The translations under genes were made by a program, and so were the position numbers. From a virus, in IMG/VR virus record IMGVR_UViG_3300012009_000219, positions 1-38,223 of that record: a stretch of DNA of 38,223 nt; one strand, 5' to 3'. Under the pieces are notes generated by a model. It searched no databases. It was not told the origin of the DNA and saw only the letters and a program-made list of their open reading frames with translations. Below, piece by piece: positions 24,849 through 33,280 of this stretch; position 1 is the stretch's first letter, and each line of letters starts with the position of its first letter.

Positions 24849-25646
24849 TTATTTAATTGAAATTAACCAATCGTAAATTAAAGGAAAATATAATGCTTTA
24901 TCCTCATTCCAATTGCCATAACTATTTTTCTCTTTTTTCATAATCTCTTCTTTACTATAACCTTTTTTTATTAGATATGAATGTTGAAAATAATTAGCCA
25001 CTCTTTCATCTTCACCATCAGGATAACAACCTACTTTTTGAGTTTCTTTGAATTTTTCTTGAAAATCTTCACTAAAGTCCGATAATTTAGCTTGAATTAA
25101 TTCCGTTAACTTATCACTGTTAATCTTAAAATTTTGGCGATAATACAACTCATGACCTAATTCATGCCAAATCCAACCATATTCCACATCATTCATAAAA
25201 TTAGCTTTACCATCTTTACCACCTTCAGTGTTAAAGATAATAAAATCATTGTCATTACCTCCCGTAGATTCTGAAGGTTTAATTTTATCTGAAAATTCAA
25301 CTCTACCCATTTTAATCCCCATACCTTCTCGATTTAAAAGTAAAACATTTAAATCAAAGTTAAATTGAGATTTATCAACATGATTAAAATAAGGAGTATT
25401 AAAAATATTAGATAATTTATTAATATAAAAAGGTACTTGTTGAGAATTAAGTTTGTCTATAATCTTTATACATTCTGAATCCTGACCTATGACATCAATA
25501 ATCTCCTCTTTTTTTAAAGCTGGTAATTTTAAATTATACTGCTGAAGAAAATTATTTGACAAAACTTCTACATTATCTGTTAGTTTATCATCGACCAATT
25601 TTTCTAAAATAAACGATTTATATAATTTAAGGTGTTTCATTTTCAT
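24849..25646 (-). CDS. HEXXH metallopeptidase-like protein with possible capsid-targeting leader
   Basis: The zinc-peptidase motif HELGH is at residues 161-165 (in GWIWHELGHELYYRQ), with an acidic DGEDERVANYF segment about 50 residues later that could give the third metal ligand (E212 or E214), as in gluzincin-like enzymes. The N-terminus MKMKHLKLYKSFILEK resembles the T4 leader that targets internal head proteins (Lys-x-aromatic-x-x-Phe-Ile-x-Glu). This raises the possibility of a protease carried in the virion. It overlaps the upstream gene (25627-25983) by 20 bases. There is no signal peptide, so extracellular secretion by the host is unlikely. Confidence 0.62.
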   Translation of the reverse strand: MKMKHLKLYKSFILEKLVDDKLTDNVEVLSNNFLQQYNLKLPALKKEEIIDVIGQDSECIKIIDKLNSQQVPFYINKLSNIFNTPYFNHVDKSQFNFDLNVLLLNREGMGIKMGRVEFSDKIKPSESTGGNDNDFIIFNTEGGKDGKANFMNDVEYGWIWHELGHELYYRQNFKINSDKLTELIQAKLSDFSEDFQEKFKETQKVGCYPDGEDERVANYFQHSYLIKKGYSKEEIMKKEKNSYGNWNEDKALYFPLIYDWLISIK

Positions 25647-25983
25647 TAACTATTTCTAAAATTTCATCTATAATATGACTCATAGCAACATCAATATTAT
25701 AATATCCTTCAGATATTTCTTTTTCAATTTCCTTTTTAACAAAAATTAATTCATTTTCTAAGTCTAATACACCTAACCTATGATGAGATTTCAAATCTAA
25801 TTTTCCCTGATCCCGATGGGTATAATAATCAATCGCAGTTTCAAACAATCTATCTATAGCAATAGAAGAATCTTTATCTAAATCACCATTTTCTACCATT
25901 TGATTATATTTATCCCATAAATCGTTTATTTCTTTGACTATAGTCTTATCTTCAAACTCTTCAAATAATTTAATGTGTCTCAT
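25627..25983 (-). CDS. Hypothetical helical protein with possible head leader, 118 aa
   Basis: The N-terminus MRHIKLFEEFEDK is close to that of the following metallopeptidase-like protein, as if both carried the same targeting leader. The rest is acidic and helical. Its 3' end overlaps the next gene by 20 bases, so the two are translationally coupled and probably act together. No family recognised. TTTAAATATATTC lies just upstream on the minus strand. Confidence 0.6.
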   Translation of the reverse strand: MRHIKLFEEFEDKTIVKEINDLWDKYNQMVENGDLDKDSSIAIDRLFETAIDYYTHRDQGKLDLKSHHRLGVLDLENELIFVKKEIEKEISEGYYNIDVAMSHIIDEILEIVNENETP

Positions 25984-26052
25984 ATCTTTTATTTTTTTTA
26001 GAATATATTTAAATAATTCTTTATATCAATGAACCTTTATCAAGGTGTTTTA

Positions 26053-26622
26053 TTAATAGTAGAAGTCTTCCCAATAGTCTACAGCAAGTCCAATTTGAAG
26101 ATTTTCAACTTCACTATTTTGACCCCAATCTAAAGCAGACCAGTTAGTTAGTTTATTAGCCTGACAATTATGGTAAACTACACGACGAATAATACTACCT
26201 TCTTTATCATGAACATGAACAATAATATCACCTACTATATTTCTTTTGTAATGTAGAGAGCCATCTTCATTGTTCCAAGCTAGATCATACCAATCTTTCA
26301 TAATTCGCCACACAAAAACTTGATTATTCTCATTTTGATTCAAATTAAAAGTAATATTTACATCCGTAGAAGTAGAATCTGGCATCATTACAAACTTACG
26401 AGTAGAATACTTGAACCTTTGTACCGCAGAGGTTAATTCTGGATAAGCAGGTAAATTAATAGCTGTTGTGTTTTCTAATAACAAGTGAGTGGCATCGGGA
26501 TGAATCGCCTGGAGAATCGTAGGTAAAATAATTGTAACCTCATATAAATTCTTATGTATTGGTTCCCAGAATGAATTATCCTTTTGATGACTATCAATAT
26601 TGGTAAAATGTGCTAAAGGCAT
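26053..26622 (-). CDS. Tail tube protein (T4 gp19-like)
   Basis: At 189 residues it matches the size of myovirus tube proteins (T4 gp19 has 163). Supporting sequence includes the N-terminal LYEVTIILP strand, the central KFVMMPDSTSTDVNITFNL and FVWRIMKDWYDLAWN, and the C-terminal YHNCQANKLTNWSALDWGQN with NLQIGLAVDYWE, all typical of the gp19 family. Stacked hexamers of this protein form the channel for DNA inside the sheath. It sits downstream of the sheath gene, as in T4, but separated from it by a homing-endonuclease-like gene. Two tandem candidate promoters lie just upstream. Confidence 0.82.
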   Translation of the reverse strand: MPLAHFTNIDSHQKDNSFWEPIHKNLYEVTIILPTILQAIHPDATHLLLENTTAINLPAYPELTSAVQRFKYSTRKFVMMPDSTSTDVNITFNLNQNENNQVFVWRIMKDWYDLAWNNEDGSLHYKRNIVGDIIVHVHDKEGSIIRRVVYHNCQANKLTNWSALDWGQNSEVENLQIGLAVDYWEDFYY

Positions 26623-26644
26623 ATCTGTCTATTATTTTTTTTAT

Positions 26645-26680
26645 TATATATAAATTTCTTCTTTACTATATATAAATTTC
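26645..26680 (-). promoter_or_regulatory. Tandem AT-rich elements upstream of the tail tube gene
   Basis: The minus strand carries GAAATTTATATATA twice, exactly, at 26667-26680 and 26645-26658. The core TTTATATATA is shared with elements before the sheath and HAD genes. The arrangement suggests two late-promoter copies serving a gene needed in high amount and isolated from the sheath operon by the terminator and inserted gene. Confidence 0.5.
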
Positions 26681-26699
26681 TTTTTTTAAGAAATTACCT

Positions 26700-27602
26700 T
26701 TAATAATTTTGTAAGATATTTTTCAGTTGAGAAATAATTTCTTTTTGGGAAAAAGGAAATTGAAACCATTCTGTAAAACCACCATGTACTAAAGGATGAT
26801 TTCTTTTATATTTTTCAAAATAATTATGTAGAATAAGTTCTTGGTCACCACATTGTTCAAAAACTTTGATTAAATTAATTTTTTGATGAGTTTCATTTAA
26901 AATAGTTTGTTTCCTTTGATGAGGGTTATGAGCTACTCCAATTTTATATAAATCATAGACTTCATCATATAAAAGATAGATTTTTTTATTTTTATAATAA
27001 ACATTTTTACGGTTAGCGCATTGGTAACAACCTTTACCATTGAGGTGAGAGTCTGGTCTTTGTTCAAATAAACCATGTTCCGGACAAATTATTTTAACAG
27101 GAGTTTTATTATCCAAATAATCCACTTGACTATAATCATATTTAGAGTTATGAATTCGGGTGGCTTGAATAATAAAATTCAAACGAGTAGAACGTAATTT
27201 TTGGGTGGTTTTGGCTCTTATTTCAGGATTTTGTTGAGGGTTATCTACACCATAATTTTTATGAAAGGTATCTTTTTGTTTTTGTTTACTTTCTATTGTT
27301 TTAGCATAATTATCCACCCCATATTTAACCAAACAAGTTTTTTTACTTTTTAAGTGTGAACATTTTTTACAAGTATAAAGTTGATGTTTTTGATAATTGC
27401 GTAAATAATTATGATAGGTAGTTTCTAACTCTTTTTGACATAAGTCACATTGGACTAATATTTTTTGTTTGGAAGAGGGACTTAATTTATCTGGTGATAA
27501 CGATACTATTTCACCTATTTCTAAAGTTTTTTTTAGAATTTTTTGGTAAGTAGCTTTATTACCTTTATTTATTCGAATATTGATTTTTGAAGTAAGGATC
27601 AT
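26700..27602 (-). CDS. Homing-endonuclease-like protein with T5orf172/GIY-YIG-type domain
   Basis: Residues about 45-90 have Cys-x2-Cys pairs (CDLCQKE, CKKCSH) like a zinc finger. Then come repeats of the form KYGVDNYAKT/NYGVDNPQQN seen in phage homing-endonuclease accessory regions. Next is a HNSKYDYSQVDY...CPEHGLFEQRPDSHL...GCYQC module (DUF723-like), and a C-terminal segment IYLLYDEVYDLYKIGVAHNP plus EWFQF that matches T5orf172/MUG113 nucleases of the GIY-YIG fold. Free-standing genes of this type spread by cutting the allele without the insert. It lies between the tube and sheath genes, after the sheath terminator. Confidence 0.75.
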   Translation of the reverse strand: MILTSKINIRINKGNKATYQKILKKTLEIGEIVSLSPDKLSPSSKQKILVQCDLCQKELETTYHNYLRNYQKHQLYTCKKCSHLKSKKTCLVKYGVDNYAKTIESKQKQKDTFHKNYGVDNPQQNPEIRAKTTQKLRSTRLNFIIQATRIHNSKYDYSQVDYLDNKTPVKIICPEHGLFEQRPDSHLNGKGCYQCANRKNVYYKNKKIYLLYDEVYDLYKIGVAHNPHQRKQTILNETHQKINLIKVFEQCGDQELILHNYFEKYKRNHPLVHGGFTEWFQFPFSQKEIISQLKNILQNY

Positions 27603-27611
27603 AGGAAAAAT

Positions 27612-27648
27612 ATAAAAAAACCTTCTTCAAGTTGAAGAAGGTTTTTTT
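27612..27648 (-). terminator. Rho-independent terminator after the sheath gene
   Basis: AACCTTCTTCAA and TTGAAGAAGGTT form a perfect stem, with A-runs on one side and T-runs on the other, so it can act in both directions. It lies 21 bases beyond the sheath stop codon (27669) and just before the homing-endonuclease-like gene. Confidence 0.9.
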
Positions 27649-27668
27649 ATTATTTATTTTAGTTGAGT

Positions 27669-30600
27669 TTAAAAACCACTGGATTCGATATCACCTTTTT
27701 TCAAGATAGTGATGTTATTTATAATAACTCCCATACCTTTAATAATTTCTATATAAGTATCAAGTACTCCCATTTGGAGATCAATAATATAATTTGGGTT
27801 ATTATTTTCATCACACACATTGCGGAAATTATAAAGGGCGTTAGCGTCTTGTAAATCTCTACAGATTTTATCGGCTTTGTATTTAATTTCGGCCCGGATT
27901 TCTGGAGTATTAAATTTCCACTGATAAGTTAAAAGCATATCATAAATTCTGTTTTCTAATTCAATTAGAACTTCACGAGAATGTAAGAAGCTTAAAGAAC
28001 TTACCGGATTGACTTGAGCGGTATTTTCATCGTTAATATAAATAATACCAGAAGGAGTTTTAACTAAAGGATTAGCTCCCATTTGACTAAAGTTTTCTAA
28101 ATCTTCATCAGAGGGATCAAATTCAATATCTCCTATACCAACTACACGACCATTTGTAACTCCGGCCACGATCGTCCAAGGATCGATACCAGCTACATTA
28201 CCAGCAAATTTCTGCATATAAGCATCAGCTACATACATAGCGGGTGGTACCCAACGAGGTATACCATCATCGTTAATTCGACAATAGGGAAAGAAATACC
28301 CAACGGTAGAGCGACCGACACCATCTCCAAACTGGTAAAGGAAAGAAGGATTTCGATCTGGATTACCTCCTTGACTTACATAGAGACTATCTAAAGCGCC
28401 ATTTTCATCAATAAAACTAGGATTACTAGAATTTTTAAAATCGCGAGCACTAGGCATGGAAATGAAACCCAAACAATTTTTCTTCATACCACAAAGGTCC
28501 ACATATTGTTGTTTAGAACCACCTGGATATTGACTAACATCTAAACCTAGTCCAAAGCTATCTATTAAATAACGCCAAGAAATTTTGCGTTTATTAGCTA
28601 AAGCTTTAGCTAAATTGGTTGATTTATCAATGACGGATAAAATATCGGCTTGTTTTTCATCGGTACCATCAGGAATAGATTCTTCACTGATTTTAAATGC
28701 TTTCATTTTCAAAGCTTGATAAGTATCTATATAGTCATCAATTTGAGTATAAGAGGTGGTTTGATAATCGCCATCTCTCAGAGTAATTTTAACAGGTCCG
28801 TCACAAACGAGTACTTTCCAATTGATATTGGTGGGGTGATCATAAGTTCGAGTAATTCTAACTAAAGTTCGAGCTTGTTCTCCAATTTCGATAGCCGAAG
28901 CTATATAATAAGCTTCTAAGAAGTTACCTACGGTGACTTCGGAATAACGAGTTTTATCAACATAAACCTCACGAACATTCGTTAAGTCTGTATATTGAGA
29001 AGTGTTTTCTAATTCTAGAGTTTGTTTCAAATTACCGGTTTGAGAAGTAATTACTAGATTATTATCATAATTAGTAGTCCAACTTTTTATTGGTTCTGGA
29101 GAACTAGAACCAGCTGAATTAACAAAATCAATGGTTAAATCATTACTATTATCGACATACATTCTGAGATAAATACGGATACCAGTATCTTCATCATTAT
29201 TTCGCCAGAAATAATCATCGTTGTTAATTTCACCATCATAGTACTTTTGATAGAATGTGGAATGAACTCCAATTACTCCAGCGGCATTAACACCAGTAAC
29301 TCCAGAAACCGCTAAATCTTCTAATGGTAAGTCAGTGGTTAATAGGCGATCTGTATCTGCGGCACTAATCACTAATTCATCATCCACATAAAAGAAGAGG
29401 AAATTTTGACCACTATAATATTTATTAGGATCAGCTAGATTATTAATAGTAATAGTTTCACCTACAATACCATAACCAGTACCAATATGATGTTTGGTAC
29501 CTCCTGAATAATCAATTAAGACCATTTTAGCTTGACTAGCACCAGCTTGAAGTTTTTCAACGATTTCATCAAAAACTTTATCTTTTCGAGCATCATGGTA
29601 AGAAGTAGCGCCAGTTTGACTGAAATCTAAACTGATACTATCTACACCATCATCACTAATAGTAATTAAAGAACTATCTAAAGTAAGATAACCAGAACCA
29701 TCAATAGTGACAGGAATATATTCAGAAGTTAAGGATACAGAACCAGAATAAGTATGTTGCATTAAGCCTAAAACAATTTGATTTTCACTTTCTACATAAT
29801 CATTAGCACTAGATACGATTGGAACTCCGCTATTTTTAGTAAGATAAACCACATCAGTGCGCGTATAATCTTCAGTTATGTCAACAATAGGTAAAGGTTC
29901 AAAATAAAGAGTGGAAGTACCTGTAGTTGGGGTTTGAACCGTATCAATTACATAATAAGCTTGAGCGGCAGCTTCAATTTGCATCCAATTTTGTAAAACT
30001 ACAATATTATTACCAGAAACTACATCCAACGTCATACCAGTAATAGGATAACCAGCGCTATCTTTAACTTCAAAGAAATTACCGATAGCGTTATAAGCAT
30101 AATAATCATTATTAGCATCAAAAACACCAAAATCACGATTAAAACGAATTAAAACTTCGCTTGTATTAGAACCTGTAGGAAAACCACCATTTGTTTCTAA
30201 TCTTTGACCAGTTCCACCCGTAATTGCTATAATTTGTAAGGCTTCATTAATAGTAGATCCAGTAGTAATATCATTCGTATACCAGTTAGTATATTGACCG
30301 GTAGTTCGACTATAAGCGTTATTCCATTCATTACTCATATCTTGAGCATAATTACCAAATACATTACCAGCGCTATCTAATTTCTTTTCTTCTACGGTAA
30401 CTTCTTCTATGATAGATTGATTATAAGATAAAAAGTCAATAGCTTCTTGAGCACTATCTACTAAACCATAACCGATAAGGTCAATTTCTTCTAAAGGATA
30501 GTCGGATTTTAAAATTTTATCTTCATTATAAGTGCAGAATAAGCCTGTAACATCAGTAAAAGTGTTAATAACGGAACGAATATAAAGATCTCGGCCATCT

Positions 30601-31424
30601 TGATCTTTGAAGTAAGGTAACAAAGAAACGTCATAATTACCTAACACGGTTACATTTCTTTCATTTACGAAATTTTGAATATTATCTTTGATTAGACCTT
30701 GAGAAGTAAAATAATTACTCCAAGTAGAATCTACCGAAAGATTATTATAATCAGTCCAATCACCTTCTAAAACTAAAACATCGATCATATAATCAGAAAT
30801 TAAAGCTTGAGGAAAAACATAATCAGGTACATTGTTAGCGCCTTCATACCAATCTTCTGCTGTAATATCAAAACCTTTAACGTCGGATTTAAACACAAAA
30901 CAGGTAATAGACTTACCTCTAATATTAACTAATTCGAATAAACGATCACTTGACCATTTACCCGTTAAAGTTTTTAAGTAATCTAAGAAAGCTACTTCAT
31001 CTTTTTCCCAAAAATCTTGACGATTAAAGATTTTACTATAAGGTATTTCTTTAACTGAAGTAGTACCATAGTTAGAAAACTTAGTAGCGGTAGCTAAAGA
31101 TAACCATTGAATTTTATCCCGATCATCTTCGGTTCTTAAAAGGTTTAAAGCCCAAATAGGCCCACTTTCTAACATTTTTAGACAGGTGCGATGGAAGTAG
31201 GATTGATCATTTTCTAATCGACGATCAATATCTCCAAAGATAGTTTTGAAGTCGTTAGGGTTAGTAGTATAAATAGGATTATTAATAGGTCCTTTTCGAG
31301 AAAAACCAGTCACTAAATTAATTAATACATCTTGTACGGGAAGAGTAATTACAGATTGATCAATTTCTTCAATGTAGATACCAGGTCTTCTATATTTACC
31401 TAAATCTTTCTGTGCAATTGGCAT
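27669..31424 (-). CDS. Tail sheath protein (T4 gp18-like), 1251 aa
   Basis: The N-terminus YRRPGIYIEEIDQSVI with VTGFSRKGPINNP is the standard opening of myovirus sheath proteins. The C-terminal 250 residues form the conserved sheath core: YLIDSFGLGLDV, GYFFPYCRINDDGIPRWVPP, ENRIYDMLLTYQWKFNT and a final strand IINNITILKKGD. Sheath subunits surround the tube and contract to drive it through the envelope. At 1251 residues it is about twice T4 gp18 (659), the extra length lying in the middle (roughly residues 300-950). These domains probably decorate the outside. TTTTTATATATACCC (31450-31464, minus strand) lies 26 bases upstream. Confidence 0.93.
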   Translation of the reverse strand: MPIAQKDLGKYRRPGIYIEEIDQSVITLPVQDVLINLVTGFSRKGPINNPIYTTNPNDFKTIFGDIDRRLENDQSYFHRTCLKMLESGPIWALNLLRTEDDRDKIQWLSLATATKFSNYGTTSVKEIPYSKIFNRQDFWEKDEVAFLDYLKTLTGKWSSDRLFELVNIRGKSITCFVFKSDVKGFDITAEDWYEGANNVPDYVFPQALISDYMIDVLVLEGDWTDYNNLSVDSTWSNYFTSQGLIKDNIQNFVNERNVTVLGNYDVSLLPYFKDQDGRDLYIRSVINTFTDVTGLFCTYNEDKILKSDYPLEEIDLIGYGLVDSAQEAIDFLSYNQSIIEEVTVEEKKLDSAGNVFGNYAQDMSNEWNNAYSRTTGQYTNWYTNDITTGSTINEALQIIAITGGTGQRLETNGGFPTGSNTSEVLIRFNRDFGVFDANNDYYAYNAIGNFFEVKDSAGYPITGMTLDVVSGNNIVVLQNWMQIEAAAQAYYVIDTVQTPTTGTSTLYFEPLPIVDITEDYTRTDVVYLTKNSGVPIVSSANDYVESENQIVLGLMQHTYSGSVSLTSEYIPVTIDGSGYLTLDSSLITISDDGVDSISLDFSQTGATSYHDARKDKVFDEIVEKLQAGASQAKMVLIDYSGGTKHHIGTGYGIVGETITINNLADPNKYYSGQNFLFFYVDDELVISAADTDRLLTTDLPLEDLAVSGVTGVNAAGVIGVHSTFYQKYYDGEINNDDYFWRNNDEDTGIRIYLRMYVDNSNDLTIDFVNSAGSSSPEPIKSWTTNYDNNLVITSQTGNLKQTLELENTSQYTDLTNVREVYVDKTRYSEVTVGNFLEAYYIASAIEIGEQARTLVRITRTYDHPTNINWKVLVCDGPVKITLRDGDYQTTSYTQIDDYIDTYQALKMKAFKISEESIPDGTDEKQADILSVIDKSTNLAKALANKRKISWRYLIDSFGLGLDVSQYPGGSKQQYVDLCGMKKNCLGFISMPSARDFKNSSNPSFIDENGALDSLYVSQGGNPDRNPSFLYQFGDGVGRSTVGYFFPYCRINDDGIPRWVPPAMYVADAYMQKFAGNVAGIDPWTIVAGVTNGRVVGIGDIEFDPSDEDLENFSQMGANPLVKTPSGIIYINDENTAQVNPVSSLSFLHSREVLIELENRIYDMLLTYQWKFNTPEIRAEIKYKADKICRDLQDANALYNFRNVCDENNNPNYIIDLQMGVLDTYIEIIKGMGVIINNITILKKGDIESSGF

Positions 31425-31449
31425 ATCGTTACGAATTATTTTTTCTTAT

Positions 31450-31464
31450 GGGTATATATAAAAA
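31450..31464 (-). promoter_or_regulatory. Candidate late promoter of the sheath gene
   Basis: The minus strand reads TTTTTATATATACCC about 26 bases before the sheath ATG. The core agrees with elements upstream of the tube (26645-26680), HAD (22955-22971) and long fibre genes. Confidence 0.5.
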
Positions 31465-31533
31465 GTAGGATTTATTTTCACCATCATTTTTATATATTAA
31501 AATAATTTTCCGTAACCCGCCAAAGTTCTTTTC

Positions 31534-32700
31534 TTAAAAAAGATTTTGATAATGATAATTAAAAATTAGAGCCACTTCTTCTTCATACTTTTGAGGGACT
31601 ACTATAGAATCATGAACCGTGAAAAGTTTTACATAAGGATATTTAAGTATCAAATCTTTTACAACACGTCCAAAAATAAAATCACTTTCCATTTTTTGGA
31701 GTTGATGACTCATTTCACGATAACTATTATTAATACTTTTAATTTCTAGAAGATAATTATAGACTGTAGGATAATAAATTTTAAATATTTGATTTTCTTC
31801 ATTTTCTTCATTATTGTTGCCAAATAATACTTTATAAAAGAGAAGTTTTATTTTTTCTCGTGGTAATTGGTGTTTACTAATTAAATCATCATAAATTAAA
31901 CCATTTTTAACTAACTCATAAAAACGCCAACATTCTTGATTAAAATTTTGTGAGCCAATTTCTTGTTTGAGTAGCAAGGCAAAAAATAAAGGTTGAGAAT
32001 TTTTTAGATCAAATTCGGTTAAAAGACAATCTTCAATAGTTAAATATTGCTGTCGAATTTCTTTTTTTAGAATAGTAAAATTAGTATGAACTCGACCATA
32101 ATTATCAAAACGAAAGAAAATATGACCTTCTTGAATACCATCAATACTACTTAAATTTCTATAATATTTAGCTCCTTTCAAATCTCCTTGACTTTGAAGT
32201 TGATTTAAATAATTTTTCGAGCCTGTATAATTGATTTGAACCTGATATAAATCTTCTACAATTTTAGCCCGCACTTCAGGTGAAATAGGACTTTGGTTCA
32301 TATCTAAAAAAGTTTTATTTAAAAAATCTTTGCTGTGTTTTTTTAAGAGAATTTTATCTTTAACTTTACAACGAATGATTTCCCAATCTTCAACTTTAAT
32401 TAATTTATAAGTTCGGCTTTTCGAACCTACATAATAATTTGAAGACATATACATAAACTTTTGTCTTATTAAATATTCAATATAAAGGTTATAGTATTTA
32501 CCATATTTTTTACGTAATAAAATGGACCACAGATCGAATTTGATTTCACCTGTAAAATAAAATTTTAGTATTAATTCATGTATAAGGTTAATGATATAAG
32601 CCGTTTTTAAACTTTGACCTTTAAAATTAATTTTAGTATGTTCGCTTAAATACTTAAATCGTTTCGGTATAAATTGTTGAATAGTTTTTGGGTTTTCCAT
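31534..32700 (-). CDS. Small palm-domain polymerase-like protein (PolA/T7 RNAP superfamily)
   Basis: Conserved polymerase elements occur in the correct order. DNYGR at 199-203 fits the DxxGR motif of single-subunit RNA polymerases; FDLKNSQPLFF with D231 fits motif A; REKIKLLFYKVLFGN fits the motif B helix, with R281, K285, Y289 and G294; VHDSIVV with H363-D364 fits motif C. HDS is the T7-type form of motif C, while family A DNA polymerases usually have HDE. At 388 residues it is far smaller than T7 RNA polymerase (883) and lacks an exonuclease domain. Activity is unknown: DNA replicase, primer maker or transcriptase are all possible. It has no obvious partner beside it. Confidence 0.62.
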   Translation of the reverse strand: MENPKTIQQFIPKRFKYLSEHTKINFKGQSLKTAYIINLIHELILKFYFTGEIKFDLWSILLRKKYGKYYNLYIEYLIRQKFMYMSSNYYVGSKSRTYKLIKVEDWEIIRCKVKDKILLKKHSKDFLNKTFLDMNQSPISPEVRAKIVEDLYQVQINYTGSKNYLNQLQSQGDLKGAKYYRNLSSIDGIQEGHIFFRFDNYGRVHTNFTILKKEIRQQYLTIEDCLLTEFDLKNSQPLFFALLLKQEIGSQNFNQECWRFYELVKNGLIYDDLISKHQLPREKIKLLFYKVLFGNNNEENEENQIFKIYYPTVYNYLLEIKSINNSYREMSHQLQKMESDFIFGRVVKDLILKYPYVKLFTVHDSIVVPQKYEEEVALIFNYHYQNLF

Positions 32701-32804
32701 TCTTATTTTTTCTTATTTTTTTCTTTTTTATAAAAAAAGGTGCAAAATATGGATTTTTTTTTCTTCTTTTTTATCCTATATTAGTTTGAATAAACATTAA
32801 TAAT

Positions 32805-33278
32805 ATGATTAAAAGATTTTTAGCAAACCAGTTAATACTGGAAGCTCTTAAAAAGAGTATGAAAATGAATGTTAAAGCGGTTACTAAATCCGTGAAAAGA
32901 CAATATGAAGCTTCTCAATTAAAGACTAAAGTCGAGGAAACTAAAGAAAAATACGAACAATCAGATTTGAAGTTACAGGTAGAAGAAACCAAAAAACAAT
33001 CTCAAAAATTTAAAACTAAAGTTATTCAAAATGCTCAAGAATTTGGTTTGGCTTGGAAATTAAAATTATATATTTCTTATGAAGAGTTAATACAACTTTC
33101 GCGGCAAGGTTTTTTACAAGTTCAAAACCATGATTCTTTTTATCTAATTTTTTTAGAAAGTTCAGAACCAATTTTCACTGAAAAAATGAAACTTATTAAG
33201 TTGGATGATGAGGCTTTATTATCTTTGATGAAAGAAAAAGAATATCAAAACGAAAAATATAAAATTAAAATCAAATAA
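32805..33278 (+). CDS. Hypothetical coiled-coil protein, 157 aa
   Basis: Residues about 35-75 contain two near-repeats (QLKTKVEETKEKYEQSD and DLKLQVEETKKQSQKFK) that form a Lys/Glu coiled coil. The C-terminal half is a small globular domain. No family recognised. A CCTATATTAG element lies about 30 bases upstream, and the next gene begins two bases after its stop. Confidence 0.65.
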   Translation: MIKRFLANQLILEALKKSMKMNVKAVTKSVKRQYEASQLKTKVEETKEKYEQSDLKLQVEETKKQSQKFKTKVIQNAQEFGLAWKLKLYISYEELIQLSRQGFLQVQNHDSFYLIFLESSEPIFTEKMKLIKLDDEALLSLMKEKEYQNEKYKIKIK

Positions 33279-33280
33279 GT

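Noticed and set aside
31534-32700. Reverse transcriptase or diversity-generating retroelement
   Set aside because: There is no YxDD motif and no template/variable repeat pair was noticed near the fibre genes; the motifs fit the PolA/T7 group instead.
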